DNA of 34,783 nucleotides from Pilatotrama ljubarskyi (GCA_022385805.1 MU277750.1:64632-99414); one strand, 5' to 3'; positions 1-11,157 are shown, counted from the first letter of the stretch. A program made the numbers and translations. Notes: generated from the sequence alone by a model not told the origin.

Positions 1-971
1 GGACCGGACTGCTCGCAGACTGGGAAATGTCCAAACCAATGCACGATAAGGAGGAGCTTCGGCGTCCCCGACAACCGCCTAGAACTGTATGTGCAGTGTC
101 ACCAGTGTTTGGTAATTGTACTCACGCCCAGTTCAAGGGCACCTGGCAATTCCTCTCCGTAGGCATGTTGTCAGAGAAACCCAAGGTACCCGACATCCCC
201 GACGAGCTCGAATCTTTCTTCTACGTCACGTTATACTATGCGGTCCGTTACCTGAAGTCAAACTGCACGAACGCGGGGCCCTACCTTGAGGCCTTCTTCG
301 ACGCTTTTACAGTGACGCCCGAAGGAATCTACACATGCGGCGCTGCAAAATCCGACGCTTTGGAGACTCATGGTAGTCTCTACCTTATGCGCAACGTCGA
401 GCTTAAGCTTGACTCGCCGTTGGATACGATCTTCCGGAAGCTCCTCCTCTGCTTCAGAGCCCACTACAAGATTCAGAACTACAGGAAGACCAAGCCCGAC
501 GACTCCCCCGGGCCCTCGGACACAGCACAACACAACGACCAGGAGTTCGCATTTCCTCCCTCTTCGCCTACCACCAAGCTCATCCGGCGTGCCGCAAGTC
601 GTCTACACGTGCTGAAAGCATTCGCAGCCAGGAAGACCCTTCTCCTACCTCCGCCGGACGCACCAACACGCGAAGATGAGAACAACGCGTCGCTCATCGC
701 GGAGCACTCGTGGATGGTAGGCGTCTTGGCCGAGGCGCTCGATTCGAAGGAGTGGCAAGCAGACAAGGTCGGCGACCGTGTTCCACCCGAATACAAGCCC
801 CAATATGTTGTCGCAAAGCTGGATGGTCCTGCGTCGAGCACGATAAAACGGCGCAGGGCCGCGGTGGCCAAGTCGGCGATCGACTTTGGCCCTCGCTGCT
901 CTGGTTTGCCCGCGCCCGGATTCTGCTCCGGACCTCCCATGGCAGGTGCCTCGGAATCTGCACCGAACTAG
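1..971 (+). CDS. FunK1-type fungal protein kinase, C-terminal part (5' end outside window)
   Basis: This is the C-terminal half of a FunK1 kinase, a divergent protein-kinase family expanded in Agaricomycetes, with unknown substrates. The reading frame is open from base 3. It begins TGLLADWEMSK, which matches the family's GLL-DW-LSK motif, the equivalent of the Mg-binding DFG. Next comes GTWQFLS (APE-loop equivalent), then DELESFFYVTLYYAVRYL, the typical FunK1 helix. A 45-nt intron (87-131, GTATGT..CCCAG, CTCAC branch-like) probably interrupts the gene. Its length is a multiple of three, so the frame reads through it, but removing it joins RT to FKGTWQF as the family expects. The tail has a basic KRRR cluster that may be a nuclear signal. 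The catalytic HRD loop lies upstream of the window, so activity cannot be judged. The family call is from memory of the motifs, but it is a strong one. Confidence 0.85.
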   Translation, partial: TGLLADWEMSKPMHDKEELRRPRQPPRTVCAVSPVFGNCTHAQFKGTWQFLSVGMLSEKPKVPDIPDELESFFYVTLYYAVRYLKSNCTNAGPYLEAFFDAFTVTPEGIYTCGAAKSDALETHGSLYLMRNVELKLDSPLDTIFRKLLLCFRAHYKIQNYRKTKPDDSPGPSDTAQHNDQEFAFPPSSPTTKLIRRAASRLHVLKAFAARKTLLLPPPDAPTREDENNASLIAEHSWMVGVLAEALDSKEWQADKVGDRVPPEYKPQYVVAKLDGPASSTIKRRRAAVAKSAIDFGPRCSGLPAPGFCSGPPMAGASESAPN

Positions 972-1028
972 TACTCATAGTCCTCCGCATTTCGCTTTGT
1001 TTGTATAGCATGATTGCTTTCAATCCCA

Positions 1029-1605
1029 TACTATAATGCACCCGGCTTTGGGATGACTCTTGATAATAAGACTCTGGCTCTCTCCTACCTCCATCTTTTA
1101 TTCTCAAACCTTCATATATGTGCATGCCACCTAAGATTACATATGCCTGTAATTTGTTTTGGGAAGATAAAGGGCAGACCTCTTTGAACTGGCATTCTGA
1201 CCGGGATTTGGGATGGGCGCTTAGGCGCTTCTATGGAGCTCTTTCGTCACTCCTGCAACCATTTGTATAGCACTAACCCGCAGGGAAAGAGTACTGGCGG
1301 ATACCTTGGACAAGGCTCGAACGTTCCCGGGTAGAGAATGAGGGTGTCGGCGACGATGCTGTCAGAATTGCAGCAAAAAGGGGTCCAGACAAGTTTGGCG
1401 GCCCGCCTCGCCTGACTCTTATTCAAAAATCTCAGCGAATTCACTTACGACAACCTCTGTTCCTTGTCAGACGAGTAGATTAGACGTTGCAGAAGTCCCC
1501 GCAGATATATTTGAAGGGTCTATGGAAGTGGTATCTGTGTTGAAGCCAGCCATCCCAAAGCCCGGTCCAAACGGCGTCTATCCCAAAGCCGGGTGCAGTA
1601 TAGTA
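1029..1605. mobile_element. MITE, 573 bp, 24-bp terminal inverted repeats, TA target duplication
   Basis: Bases 1031-1054 and 1580-1603 are inverted copies of each other (23 of 24 match; core CACCCGGCTTTGGGAT). Both ends are flanked by TA (1029-1030 and 1604-1605), as expected for a TA-targeting transposon. The core motif recurs inside near each end (about 1201-1215 direct, 1553-1566 inverted), like subterminal transposase-binding sites. There is no credible coding sequence between, so the element is non-autonomous. The superfamily is not determined; TA targets suggest Tc1/mariner or a related group. Confidence 0.7.
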
Positions 1606-1655
1606 TACCCCTCAAGTAGTACGTACAAAGATACCCGGCATTGCCTGTAGTTCTC

Positions 1656-1923
1656 CTACTCTTTGGAATCCAGCTGCTCCTTGTAGCGTGTTCCTGCAAG
1701 GCCGAACGAGGGATGATGAGCGTTGGGGGAAGGCATAACAGCCGGCAGAGGACGACCTTGGTTTAGACGCATACCTCGCACTGTACTGGCCGAACTAACG
1801 GGCCTTACTGGCTGCGAGGGAGCTATGTACGTGAATCGAGCGGGTACGTAGCACTTGGTATCGATATAAACACGGACAGCGAACGATGGAAGCAATTCGA
1901 ATAGATATACAAGCCATTGGAGT
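1656..1923 (-). pseudogene. Possible 3' exons of an unidentified gene
   Basis: On the minus strand an open segment follows an acceptor-like TATTTAG at about 1924. It reads LQWLVYLFELLPSFAVRVY and later VPARFTYIAPSQPV. A good intron (GTATGC..CTTGCAG, about 1692-1775) then joins STVRG to TRYKEQLDSKE and a stop at 1656. I do not recognise the product. No upstream exon or start codon is available, because the SAC3 stop codon lies only about 40 bases upstream. It may be a truncated gene or a chance open stretch. Another frame here is also open for about 40 codons, which lowers confidence. Confidence 0.25.
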
Positions 1924-1964
1924 GTATGCGACTAAATACTTCCAGAATCGTGCTATGATACTGT

Positions 1965-4900
1965 CTACTTCGCAGACCCGTAGGTCTTCAGCACGTCTCG
2001 CGTCAGGGCTCGGAGCATGGCAATAGTCACAAGAGGCTTCTCGCCGACGTCCGTGGCCCCGGACGTGCTGGGCGGTGGAGATACGGATGCACCGTCGACT
2101 GCGTTCTCGGCGTAGCCATCATCGGATGGCGAGAGACGTATGCGCTTCGATGATGAGGATCTGCACTTTGATGAGGGCATTGCTCGGGACTGACATGGAG
2201 TAGGGATACATACCCGTTGAGACGGAGGTCGTCCTGGGACGCTCGACGCTTGGGCGAGGGACCGATAGACGCCTTCAAAGCCGCTTCCGCGGCAAGTTGG
2301 CGAATTCGGTTTGCCTGGATCTCAATCGTACTCTCCAAATCGTGGACGGCGGCATCCACGGCGTCTTGAGGGAGAGAGACCGGGGAGGAGAGTTTGTCGC
2401 CCAGGATGTCCTGAACTGAGGAGGCGAGAAATTTTGCTAGGCCCTCCGAGAATGGACCTGTGGCATATCCTGATGTCATGTGAGACAAGTCATCCGGCTG
2501 CTGAAGGAACCAAAGCGTACCTCTGCCCATATTGCCTGGCAAGGGCAGGTCTTCGGGTATCTCTATTGTCACAGGTGATGGAGCGTCTGGGAAAAGGCCC
2601 AGGATCGCCCGCAACGCAGTATTCAGGATATCCTCTATTGCGACAACCGCTCGGTCGTAGCGGACCCAATCGACTGCGTATAACCAGTCAACTGAATGGA
2701 TACAGGGCAACGAGGTTGTGGCACTTACACTCGTCGTCAGCCCAGCAACCGTCCACGAGATCTGAGACGGCCGTCTCGACAGGAGCGACAAGCAGCTTCC
2801 GAATGTCTTTCCAGGAAAGCCTGACAGATAATCGGTCCTCCGTATCAAGCGGCGTGGCATTGACGACATCCGCGAACTTCTTGTCCAGCTCCTTGGCAGT
2901 GGCAGAAACAGAGAAGTAGGAGACATGCTTCAAGGCACCATCTCGGACAGCCTTGCGAGTCTGACAAAAAGATTGTCAGCAGGGCCAGAATAGCGGACAG
3001 CTCGAGGTTGCATATACCATCGCCACAAAGTCTCTCGTGTTCTCATCGTCCTCTTTCTCCGACCAATTGATCACCAGGAGGCACGGTAGGTAGTGTTCCT
3101 CATCCGGAGGGAGACGGCTCTCGAGGATGTCTCGGAGACGCGCGCAGTCATCCAGAACGCGGTACTTCCTGCATCACACCGTTGTCAGACCTTGCTTGCA
3201 CCGCAAGGGAGCGCATGCGAAACAAACCTCTCGATGTCGTCGACCCCCTCCAACGGCGAACGCTCAAAGACGATCAAGCCGGGCGAGCCCTGCTGCTCTA
3301 CAGAGTCGAAGGCAGGGATGCAGAAGACGTTCTCCGACACCCAATGGCCAGATGCAGGAACATCGAACTTGTGCTCCAGCCAGATCGCCGTCTTGTCATT
3401 CACCGAGTTCGTCGATAGCCATATGCACCATTCCGGGAGCTCTGTCCCTGGAGGAAGGCTTGCTTTGAGACGCTCGAGTACCGTATGGCGGAAAGAGCCT
3501 TTCGCCCATCGCCGCTCGTTCTCTTCACGGTTCTGTCCGCAACGCTAAGCATACGTGAACCATTGAGCTGTACATACCACTCACCTCTTGCAACCGTTGA
3601 GCAAGCGCCTCGTCCGTCAACGGCTCCGTAAACTGCGCCGACTTCCGTCGCTTGACGCGCCGCGCTTGAACCGTATCGACGGGCTGAACAGCTGACACGC
3701 GCCGCTTCTTCGCATGCGACTGCTCCTGTACGGGCGCTCCATTGAGGCTTGTCGAGAGCCGCGTCCGCTGAACCTCAGCTTGGTACGACTCGCTGCGCTT
3801 GCAGGCCTCCTCCCAGGCCTTGCTAGTCTCCCTGCGCTTCCGCCACCGCGCCCAGGCGTCCCGTACCAAACGACTAGTGCGGAGGAAATGGATGGCCTTG
3901 AGTTCGAGATCCGCTGGAGTCTCCTTGGCCTTGGCCTTGCCCTTGTTCCAGGGTGACGGGGTGAACCCGTTTGTCTGGATCTCGAGGACAGGCTTCGGCG
4001 CTCTGTTAGCAGAGTCTGGGGTGCTGGTTGTGGATGTCGGTGACGTGAAGGACTCCAGCGTGCCTTGCCGCTCCAGCGCAGGCGTGCCGGTATGAAGCAG
4101 AAGCCCGCCGCTACTGCCTGAGGGCGTCGTCTTGCCAGGAGTAGGTGTACGGAGGTGGATAGGGCTCAGAACATCAGACACGGTCGGAGTCGGGATCGTA
4201 AGGGAAGGGAAGTGAACCACGGAGCCTTTCCGGGAAAGGGACGCTTCCGGGGACTCGAACCATCGGGCGGTAGGTGTAGGAGGGAGAACCGCCAAGTTGG
4301 GCTTCCCCAGCGCAGGAGGACCAGCGGTCGGAGAAATGGGCGAGGACGGCCCGTTTGGCGTGCCAGGGGAAGGGGTGTAGGTCATACGGTCTTCCTTCAG
4401 CCGGGAGAAAGGTGACGAGGAGCCAGGAAGATCCCAGAGTGTCTGGCGCCTCTCGATGATCCGTGACGGAGTGGGGGGTGGTGGCATCTCCTCCCGCGAT
4501 GCACCGTCCCCAGGCGCCTCCGCCGTTGGTGATGAAGGCTCAGTGGGTACCGACCGAGGTGCACAGAAGAAGCCATTCGTCTGGGGTGGAGGGGCTGCTG
4601 GCTTGGGCGGGGAAGCGGAGAGCCCGGTTGAGGGGGCAGCAAAAGGGTTGGAGAAAAGCGGTTGCTGGGCCGCAGGCTTCTCTGCTGGTTGCTGAGTGGA
4701 GGATTGGGAAGGGAATGGTGGTGGTGAGGGTTTGACAGTTTGAGGCGGGACGAAGCTTGCCGCAAAAGGGTTGAGAGAAGTGTCCCGAGTAGGCGTTGAG
4801 CCTGTGGGCGGGGGCGCTGCAGGGCTAGCGGTAGGGGCAGAGGATATGCCGGGCTGCGTGGATGGTGCGTTGGAGGCGCTAGCGAATCCAGACGACTCTG

Positions 4901-7221
4901 CCGGCCAGGTGGGCTGTGCGCTCAGAGGTTGGGCGGGCTTCGTGGGCCCGGTTGGAAGAACGGAGGCAACTGGGCCGCCGAAAACGGAGCCAGTAGTGGT
5001 GCTCGGCGCGAATGCACTCGCGCTTGAGCTCGAGGAATCAAAGACAGACTGAGACACATCGCCGCCTCCGAATACAGAGGTCGCTGGTGCACTCGTTGAG
5101 GGACCAAAGCTTGCACCGCCAAAAACGGAGGACTTCGTAGAGAGATTGCCGAACGCTGACTTCACAGGTGCGGATGCCGATGATGGAGTCGAGCTCGCAC
5201 CGAAGAAATTGGAAGTCGACGCCGTCCCAAGGCCCGCGAACGCAGAGCCCGTGTGAGTTGCGGAGGACGGCGCTGCATTTGTCGTGGGTGCGAAAGGTGA
5301 CTGTGTAGGTGGAGGAGCAGACACCGAGGGCGGGGCGCCGAAGTTGTTCGACAGCCACTCGGTCGCGCTCCTCGCCACCGGCTGAGGCTCTGGGGCTGGC
5401 TCCTCCTGCACATCGGAGACTTCCTCCATGATCGTTGCAGGGCTGTCCGTAATGTAGGCATCACCATCCGGCGAAGGCTGGGCTTCATCCAAGGGTTTGG
5501 AGATGCCGTCGATGATATCCGGGATACTGAGGTCGCCACGGATGGCCTCGATGTTGTCGATCGCGTCCTTGCCGAAATGTCGCTCGAGGATGCAAGCGAC
5601 GAGATAGATCATTACGATGTTGTTTTCCTTGCTCAGGACGTCGGCCAGCTGCGAGAATATCTGCATCGCCTCATTGTCCACGACGAGCTTCGACGTCTTT
5701 GTAATCGGTGCGCTCTTCGCCTGCACACGTTGTCGGAACTCTGTCGTGAGCCGGAAGACTGCGTGGTTCCTGATCTCGTCAGGAATGTCCTCGTGGCGTT
5801 CTCGTTGGTCTCGAATGTGAATGAGTCGATGGTAAACTCGCATCTCGAGTTCTGTGGGAGCCTGATATCGACCACGCTGGTCTTCGTAGAACTCTTTCAA
5901 GCTCTGAAGCGCTATGATAGTCCCATATGAACGTCTGCTACTGTTGATGTTCCGCTGAAATACTTACTGTTCATCAACTGCTGTTCCTCGAGGGCTACGG
6001 AAAACCGCGGGCTGTCGCGCTCCAGATGCAGAGCAAGGATATGGAAGCGGGCGCAGCGATCGTGGCATTCGATAGCGAGCGGACCGGTCTCGTGCTGCAT
6101 AGTGAAGTCATTGCGCACTGCACGGGAGCGGTCGCGAATGAAGTCGTATGTCTGTGAGAACCCCTCTCGGACGAGGAGATCGTGGAAGAGATAGTCCAGG
6201 GTTTTCTATAGGCATGTTGGTATCAAGCTAAGTGATAGTGGTTCTCAGGCGTACCTTGAGGACCGGAGGCGGCCGCAAGTCTGATGGCAGGGTCTTGTCG
6301 CCAGCTGCGCGCTCGTAGATCTTGACCGCGCGCCTGTGGTCTACGCGCTTGGTGCCGGGAATCTTCAAGCAAAATCAGCGTACGTCGCAGGAGGGGCCGC
6401 TCAATGTTGCAGGTCGGGTCGGATTCAAGCAGTGGCGCAATCTGTACGATGGCTGCGTTCACAGGTCTTGAACGGGCACAGGTCCACTGAACAGCAAGAG
6501 GTTAGCGGATGCAACAGGTAGCACTCTTCCAAGGAAGGCCCAACGAGGAGAGTTCGTGGCGGAGAGCCGAACACTGTAAGCCACGTACCTGGAAGGACCC
6601 GACCCGACCTCGGACAATTCAGCAGCCCCAGAGACAGCAGCACGAAACGGCTATGCACGTACAACTTCCCACTTATCCAGGTTGTTCTCCCTCTCTCGTC
6701 GATACCGTTCGAATCGCGGACACATGTCCATACAGGTGCCGACCATCGTAATCGCCTCGTCGAGACGCTTAGGGACGAGCGGATCGTCCATCTTGCCTTC
6801 CGCAATCGCCCTCTTTCGTTCTAACTCTCGTTGTTTGACGAGCTTGACTGGAGAGTGAGCTGTCCACGCGTCAGTCATCCAGGTCCGAACGCACCTCCTG
6901 GTAGAACTTCTCGCGCTCCTCTGGGGTCTCGAGCTCAGGCTCTCTATCTTCGTGCTCTTCTTCGTGCACACTCTCCCCGCCGCTGACGTGTTCGTCCTCA
7001 GTCCCACTGGCTCCATCCTCGTGGACGTCGTTGGGAACGGTGAGGTGAGTGCCGTGCTGTCCGTGTATGCGGCCCCTGCCACCGCGTCGACGGTGCCCAC
7101 CACGTTCCCAGCGCTCGCCGTCGCTACCGTGGCCGCTGCTTGCATCGCCTTGGCCCGCAACCCACTTCTTGTTCCTCGAATGCGGTCGGCGACCCGCGGC
7201 AGCACCTTGGATGTGCATCAT
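1965..7221 (-). CDS. SAC3: SAC3/GANP-domain protein, TREX-2 mRNA-export scaffold
   Basis: Sac3 is the scaffold of TREX-2, which couples transcription to mRNA export at the nuclear pore. I place ten exons: 7221-6895, 6842-6663, 6362-6255, 6205-5968, 5911-3585, 3544-3228, 3168-3018, 2960-2729, 2691-2214 and 2160-1965. They total 1,517 codons plus stop with all phases consistent. The SAC3/GANP domain runs from GTCMDMCPRFERYRRE (residue ~144) through IPGTKRVDHRRAVKIYE, LPSDLRPPPVLK and LQSLKEFYEDQRGRYQ to ~410. Residues ~474-600 hold an FG-type region (SVFGG, NFFGAS, SAFG). A helix rich in Trp and Arg (~956-1000) could be the Sus1/Cdc31-binding segment (inference). The C-terminal part (LPEWCIWLST, IWLEHKFDVP) continues as in long fungal orthologues. 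The start is chosen at CACAATGATG. Introns are 37-59 nt except one of 300 nt (6363-6662). The first intron's acceptor (6843, AAG) is the least certain junction. Confidence 0.9.
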
Positions 7222-7660
7222 TGTGGCGATGAGGAAGTCAAGCCGGCGAGTGTCAACAAAAAGGCAAGGTCGAGGCAGCAGATGCGCTTAGCAAGCCCAA
7301 GTGAGTTCGTCAAAGTGTGAGAAGGGTCGTCAAGGTCGTGAACAGGGCGGATGGGAGGAGCGCGAGGTGTTGAGGTCGACGAGCTCAGGCAAGCTCGCAG
7401 TTGTGGACAAGGTGAATAGGCGCTCATCTGGGTTTCCTAACTCGGACCTCATGCTTGCGTGTGCTTAGTCAGCACAACCCGGTCCGCTTACCGCACACAG
7501 AGTCGAGCTCGTTAACGACCACAACGACCACGACCACAACGACCACGACCACGACTACGACGGCGACAAGGGCTCTCGCTGGGCTCGTAAATCCTTGCGG
7601 CTCTGCCACCAAGCCCTTGCACTGGGCTACTTCTACCTACAGGCAGCAGGATTAGTGCAC
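7222..7660. promoter_or_regulatory. Divergent promoter region between SAC3 and the LCHN-like gene
   Basis: These 439 bases separate two head-to-head start codons, so both promoters and 5' leaders must lie here. The SAC3 side is pyrimidine-rich on its coding strand (CTTCTCAC, CCTCGACC tracts), as in many fungal leaders. I see no clear TATA box. The LCHN side carries a short tandem repeat, listed separately. Confidence 0.55.
7514..7566. repeat. Trinucleotide repeat, (ACG/ACC/ACA)n
   Basis: About 17 imperfect units alternate AACGACC and ACGACC over some 53 bases. On the plus strand they would read as a threonine run, but this sits 95 bases upstream of the LCHN start in the shared promoter and is not needed by any gene model. 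Confidence 0.8.
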
Positions 7661-10136
7661 ATGCCTCCCTCGGTTTCTGGAGACCGGCCACCCCAGGATA
7701 TTAGTGCGTCGCGCATATTTTCTGCTCGTTGTGGCTGATGGCGAACACCGCTGGGCAGTCGCCATCTTCCACGCATCATTCCATCCCACGAAAGGGAACA
7801 TCATTGACTGGTCCCTCAAAGCTAGCGAAGGTATGACACCAGATCGCGCCCTGGTTTCACTGCTGAACTCCAAGCAGACCTCGACCTGTCCCATGTCGAG
7901 TTCAGTTGCCTGCCAAGCGGGCTCCATCTCATAGAGCGCGACGTTGTGTGAGTGTCTACATTCTTTACTCTTGGGACGTTTGCCATGGGCCCAGGCACGT
8001 CTAAGCCCGGACTTGAGAAGCGCAGCAGCACTACTTCATGAGAATACCCTTGTTACATTCGGTGGGACACGCTTTGCATATGTTCAATTGGAGTATGGAA
8101 GGTAGGCTGCGAAGATGTAGGTGGGATTCGCCTACGAGTGTATACATCTCAACTCGTCCAGCAACCTCATGGATGAGCACGGCCTGCAAGAGCCTGGACG
8201 CCTCAAGCGAACTGGCGCAACATAGGCAATCGCCACCACACAAATGAGGCTAAGGCTTGCTCGACGTGTGACCCGGTCACTAGCCTCCCTGTCTTCGCGT
8301 TGACCTCCGCATCATCTGAAATTCAGCTGAACAGCTTGCTTGACAGATATTTCACGAAGGATGACCATCAGGGTGTATGCGTTTTCCGACGACGGCAGAC
8401 GACTGAACACGGCCACCGTGGTTTCCGCCTTTCCTCACTAGGCATCCTACTCGCCAAGTCTCCCCGTCCACGCCCTTGGAGACATGTTGCAGGCCTCAAG
8501 GCCTTGGTCAGCACCATATACTCCGCTCTCGAAGACCGCGATGCGCTCGAGCCACTCGACGCCGACTGGGATCCCGCCCGCGCATTCTTCGAAGAGCGGA
8601 AGATACGTCGGCCGGACCTTGGCGGCGTAGGCAATTGGGATGGTTGGACTTCGGAGCTCGAGGGCATCCACTCGGACGCAAGTCCCACGGTTCACCTCCC
8701 GCACCTCTTGCGCATACTCGGTCCCTCATCTCTGACCCTGTACAAGCATATTCTCGGCCGACGGAGAGTGCTCATCATCACCCTACCACCCGTTGAGGCT
8801 GCATGCATACTGTGCCAAGTTGCGGCCGACACATGCTACGAGGAACAGGTGAGCGAACTGGTGTCGACCGCCGAAAGCCAAGACACGTACGACGACGGCG
8901 AGACCCCTCGCCGCCTAAAGGGTCGAAGTACAGCAGGCGTCAAGGTGCTCGGTATGGTCACGCTCAACGACCTTGATAAGCTGGAGTTCGAGAGCAAGTC
9001 TGGTCGCGGTTGGATTGCGTGCACCACGGACTCGATCTTCCTCGACAAACCCTCGTACTACGACCTCCTCATCGACCTTCGCTCTGCCACTCCAAATACG
9101 CGGCCAACCTTCCATATTCCCAAGGCTGTCGACCAGCCACATGGCCGAGGTCCTTCACATCGGTTATCCAGCGTCCGCTTCACCTGGAGCGACGTCAGAC
9201 TCGTGAGCCCAAATCTTCCATGCGTGTCGGCCTGAACTAAGCGTATAGCAGTGGACCGAGCTCGACCGCCTCCTGCAGCTCGACTCCGAGGGCACCCTCG
9301 ACGTCTGCTGCGATCCTTCACATCACACTGGCCAGGGCCACGCTCCCTCAGGCTCAACGTGGACAGACGTCTGGCGTGTCTACGAAGACGTGTGCGTGAT
9401 GTGCGCAGGGCTGTGGATGGGCGCGTGGCGCAGCACCTCGGGCGCCGCCTACCCAGGCTGCCATCGGCGCTCAGAAAATTGGGGCAGCATCCGCCTTGAA
9501 GGCGAGGACGACCTCGGGCTCCGCACGCGCTCAACGCCTTACATCCGCAACGTCGGTCTCGGTATCGAGGGTCGTCCCGCTGGGAGCACACTTCCGTCTG
9601 GTCTGGGCAGCCTCACCCCGCGCGCTCTCCGGCGGGCAAGCACGATGTCGGCGTGGACGTGGGCCGGCGGCAAAAGCGGCGACGTGCAAGAACAACAACG
9701 TCCAACGGAAGAGGCTCCAACCGCTTCCGGCGAGATGTTCATCCCTGGTCAACGCAACAATGTACCCGAACCTAGCTCGCGCCTTGACGAGGCCGCTGCA
9801 GCGCGGCGAGAGCGGCAAGTGCTGACCACGCTCGCACTGCTGGACGCGTTCCACGCGAACACGACCGCCATCCTCTCGCGACTCGCAACGCTCCTGGAGA
9901 CGCGCAAGACGCAACAACAAGCGTCACGGAGACTGGATTCTGACGCGGGCATCGTTTCGGGCACGCAAACCGTGCTGTTCACGCCGAAGGACGTGATGTC
10001 CTTCGAGTTAGGGCCGTTTAGCGGGCTCGATGCGCGCTTCGTCGAGTGGCTCGGGGAGGAGTACGGCGGCGGGATGCGGGTGCTCGTCAAGAGAGGCTGG
10101 AAGGACCTTATGGGACTCATCCTGGGACTCGGCTGA
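7661..10136 (+). CDS. LCHN/DENND11-like (DUF4484) protein
   Basis: This belongs to the LCHN family (human DENND11, yeast Anr2/YKL047W type). These are DENN-related proteins thought to act in membrane traffic as Rab regulators; the exact role in fungi is unknown. Exons are 7661-7703, 7759-7830, 7878-7947, 8347-9202 and 9249-10136, giving 642 codons plus stop with consistent phases. The N-terminus reads IIAIFHASFHPTKGNIIDWS after splicing, then LSHVEFSCLPSGLHLIERDV, then VYFTKDDHQGVCVFRRR and FRLSSLGILLAK. All match the uDENN start of the family. The C-terminal part (VFTPKDVMSFELGP, RFVEWLGEEYGG, GWKDLMGLILG) fits the DUF4484 end. The third intron is 399 nt, while the others are 46-55 nt. The last intron ends in TAGCAG, so an alternative acceptor three bases on is possible. 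Family call from memory; high confidence in the gene. Confidence 0.85.
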
Positions 10137-10222
10137 TGGACTGCGTGCCCGTGATTATGGGGTGCGCGTGAGAGGGCCATCCTCTGCAGCACGCCTCTGA
10201 TCTTGTACTGCTTTACCCCCGA

Positions 10223-10830
10223 CTAGGCTAGCTTTATATGTCTGCTGCTACAGTACATCATGTTATATATGACGATACCCTTTATGCATACGAGACGGCG
10301 ATACGGTAGTGGACGAGGTAGCGTAAATCGGAAGGGATGGTTTCGGAAGCGCGACCGAACATGGCGGTAGAGGCGAGACAGGTTTTCCGACGAGGAACTC
10401 CTGTTTTTCTTCGCCGACTTGAGCTTGTAGCGAGGCCATCCAGGGAGCAAACAATCCCGGAAGCCATGCCTGACGTACTTGAAAAGTAGCCGGGTTGGAG
10501 TCCTCGCCTTAAGAGGGGTCACTGCTGCTAGACCACCCATGGTTTCCAGGCGGTCTGATTTGGCAGCAGCATCGGCGGAAGCGGTGGGACGGGCCGCGGA
10601 CCGGGTCACGGAAAGGAAAAGCTTAAAAGGTTGGCATCCTCCTCCTAAGGCATACAGTACCGTATCGAGCGCGAGATTCTCGCGGCCCCAGCCATCCGTG
10701 AGCGTGTACTCTGTTGAATCTTCAGAGAGCAGAATAGCAGAGGTGTCCATGCCTTGTTGCGCGTCCTCCAGCTAAGCGTAGATGCAGAGTACGAAGCCCT
10801 TGATGAAGCCAACCTCAAATGAGCGACGAG
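10223..10830 (-). pseudogene. Broken hypothetical gene abutting tRNA-Glu
   Basis: From 10750 an open frame of 175 codons starts MDTSAILLSEDSTEYTLTDG and continues WGRENLALDTVLYALGG, which looks like real protein. The same frame continues upstream as EVGFIKGFVLCIYA, a TAG, then LEDAQQG. A single change (CAG to TAG) would explain the stop. Only about 30 bases further upstream lies the tRNA-Glu gene, which leaves no room for the N-terminus. I do not recognise the family. Either the ATG at 10750 is a genuine start with a good context (AAGGCATGG), or this is a decayed 3' fragment. I favour the fragment. Confidence 0.35.
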
Positions 10831-10859
10831 CAGAAAAAGTGGGTCCAACAACAACATCA

Positions 10860-10931
10860 CTCCGATACGGGGAATCGAACCCCGAGCTGCCGCGTGAAAG
10901 GCGGCAATGTTAGCCGTTACACCATATCGGA
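10860..10931 (-). tRNA. tRNA-Glu (anticodon UUC)
   Basis: A complete cloverleaf reads on the minus strand. The acceptor stem is TCCGATA/TATCGGA with discriminator G, and the D arm includes GTGTAACGGCTA. The anticodon stem GCCGC/GCGGC encloses loop CTTTCAC, giving anticodon TTC. The T arm is CGGGG-TTCGATT-CCCCG. It has 72 nt and no intron, and resembles known fungal tRNA-Glu throughout. Confidence 0.97.
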
Positions 10932-11157
10932 ACGTGACCGTAGTGTTTATAATAGCACTCAGATCCCTCTCCCGCGTCAGGAGTTGTTGAGCTGTACTGG
11001 CGAAGTATGGGAGGGCTTATATATGCTGCCAGCTGGGACGTAGGTCAGAAAATGACAAATAAGCTACCCTTGATATGTCTGGCTGGCATCACAAGCGAAT
11101 ATGAGAGTGGCGGATGCTGGTCATGCATATGGTGTGGGGTGTGGGAGAGGAGCAAAA

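Noticed and set aside
3714..5122. Plus-strand frames within the SAC3 region
   Set aside because: They lie opposite the large SAC3 exon and show Gly/Arg-rich composition expected of antisense frames.
7455..7655. Open frame with a run of 12 or more threonines
   Set aside because: It is a trinucleotide repeat in the SAC3/LCHN promoter. No homologous or spliced model uses it.
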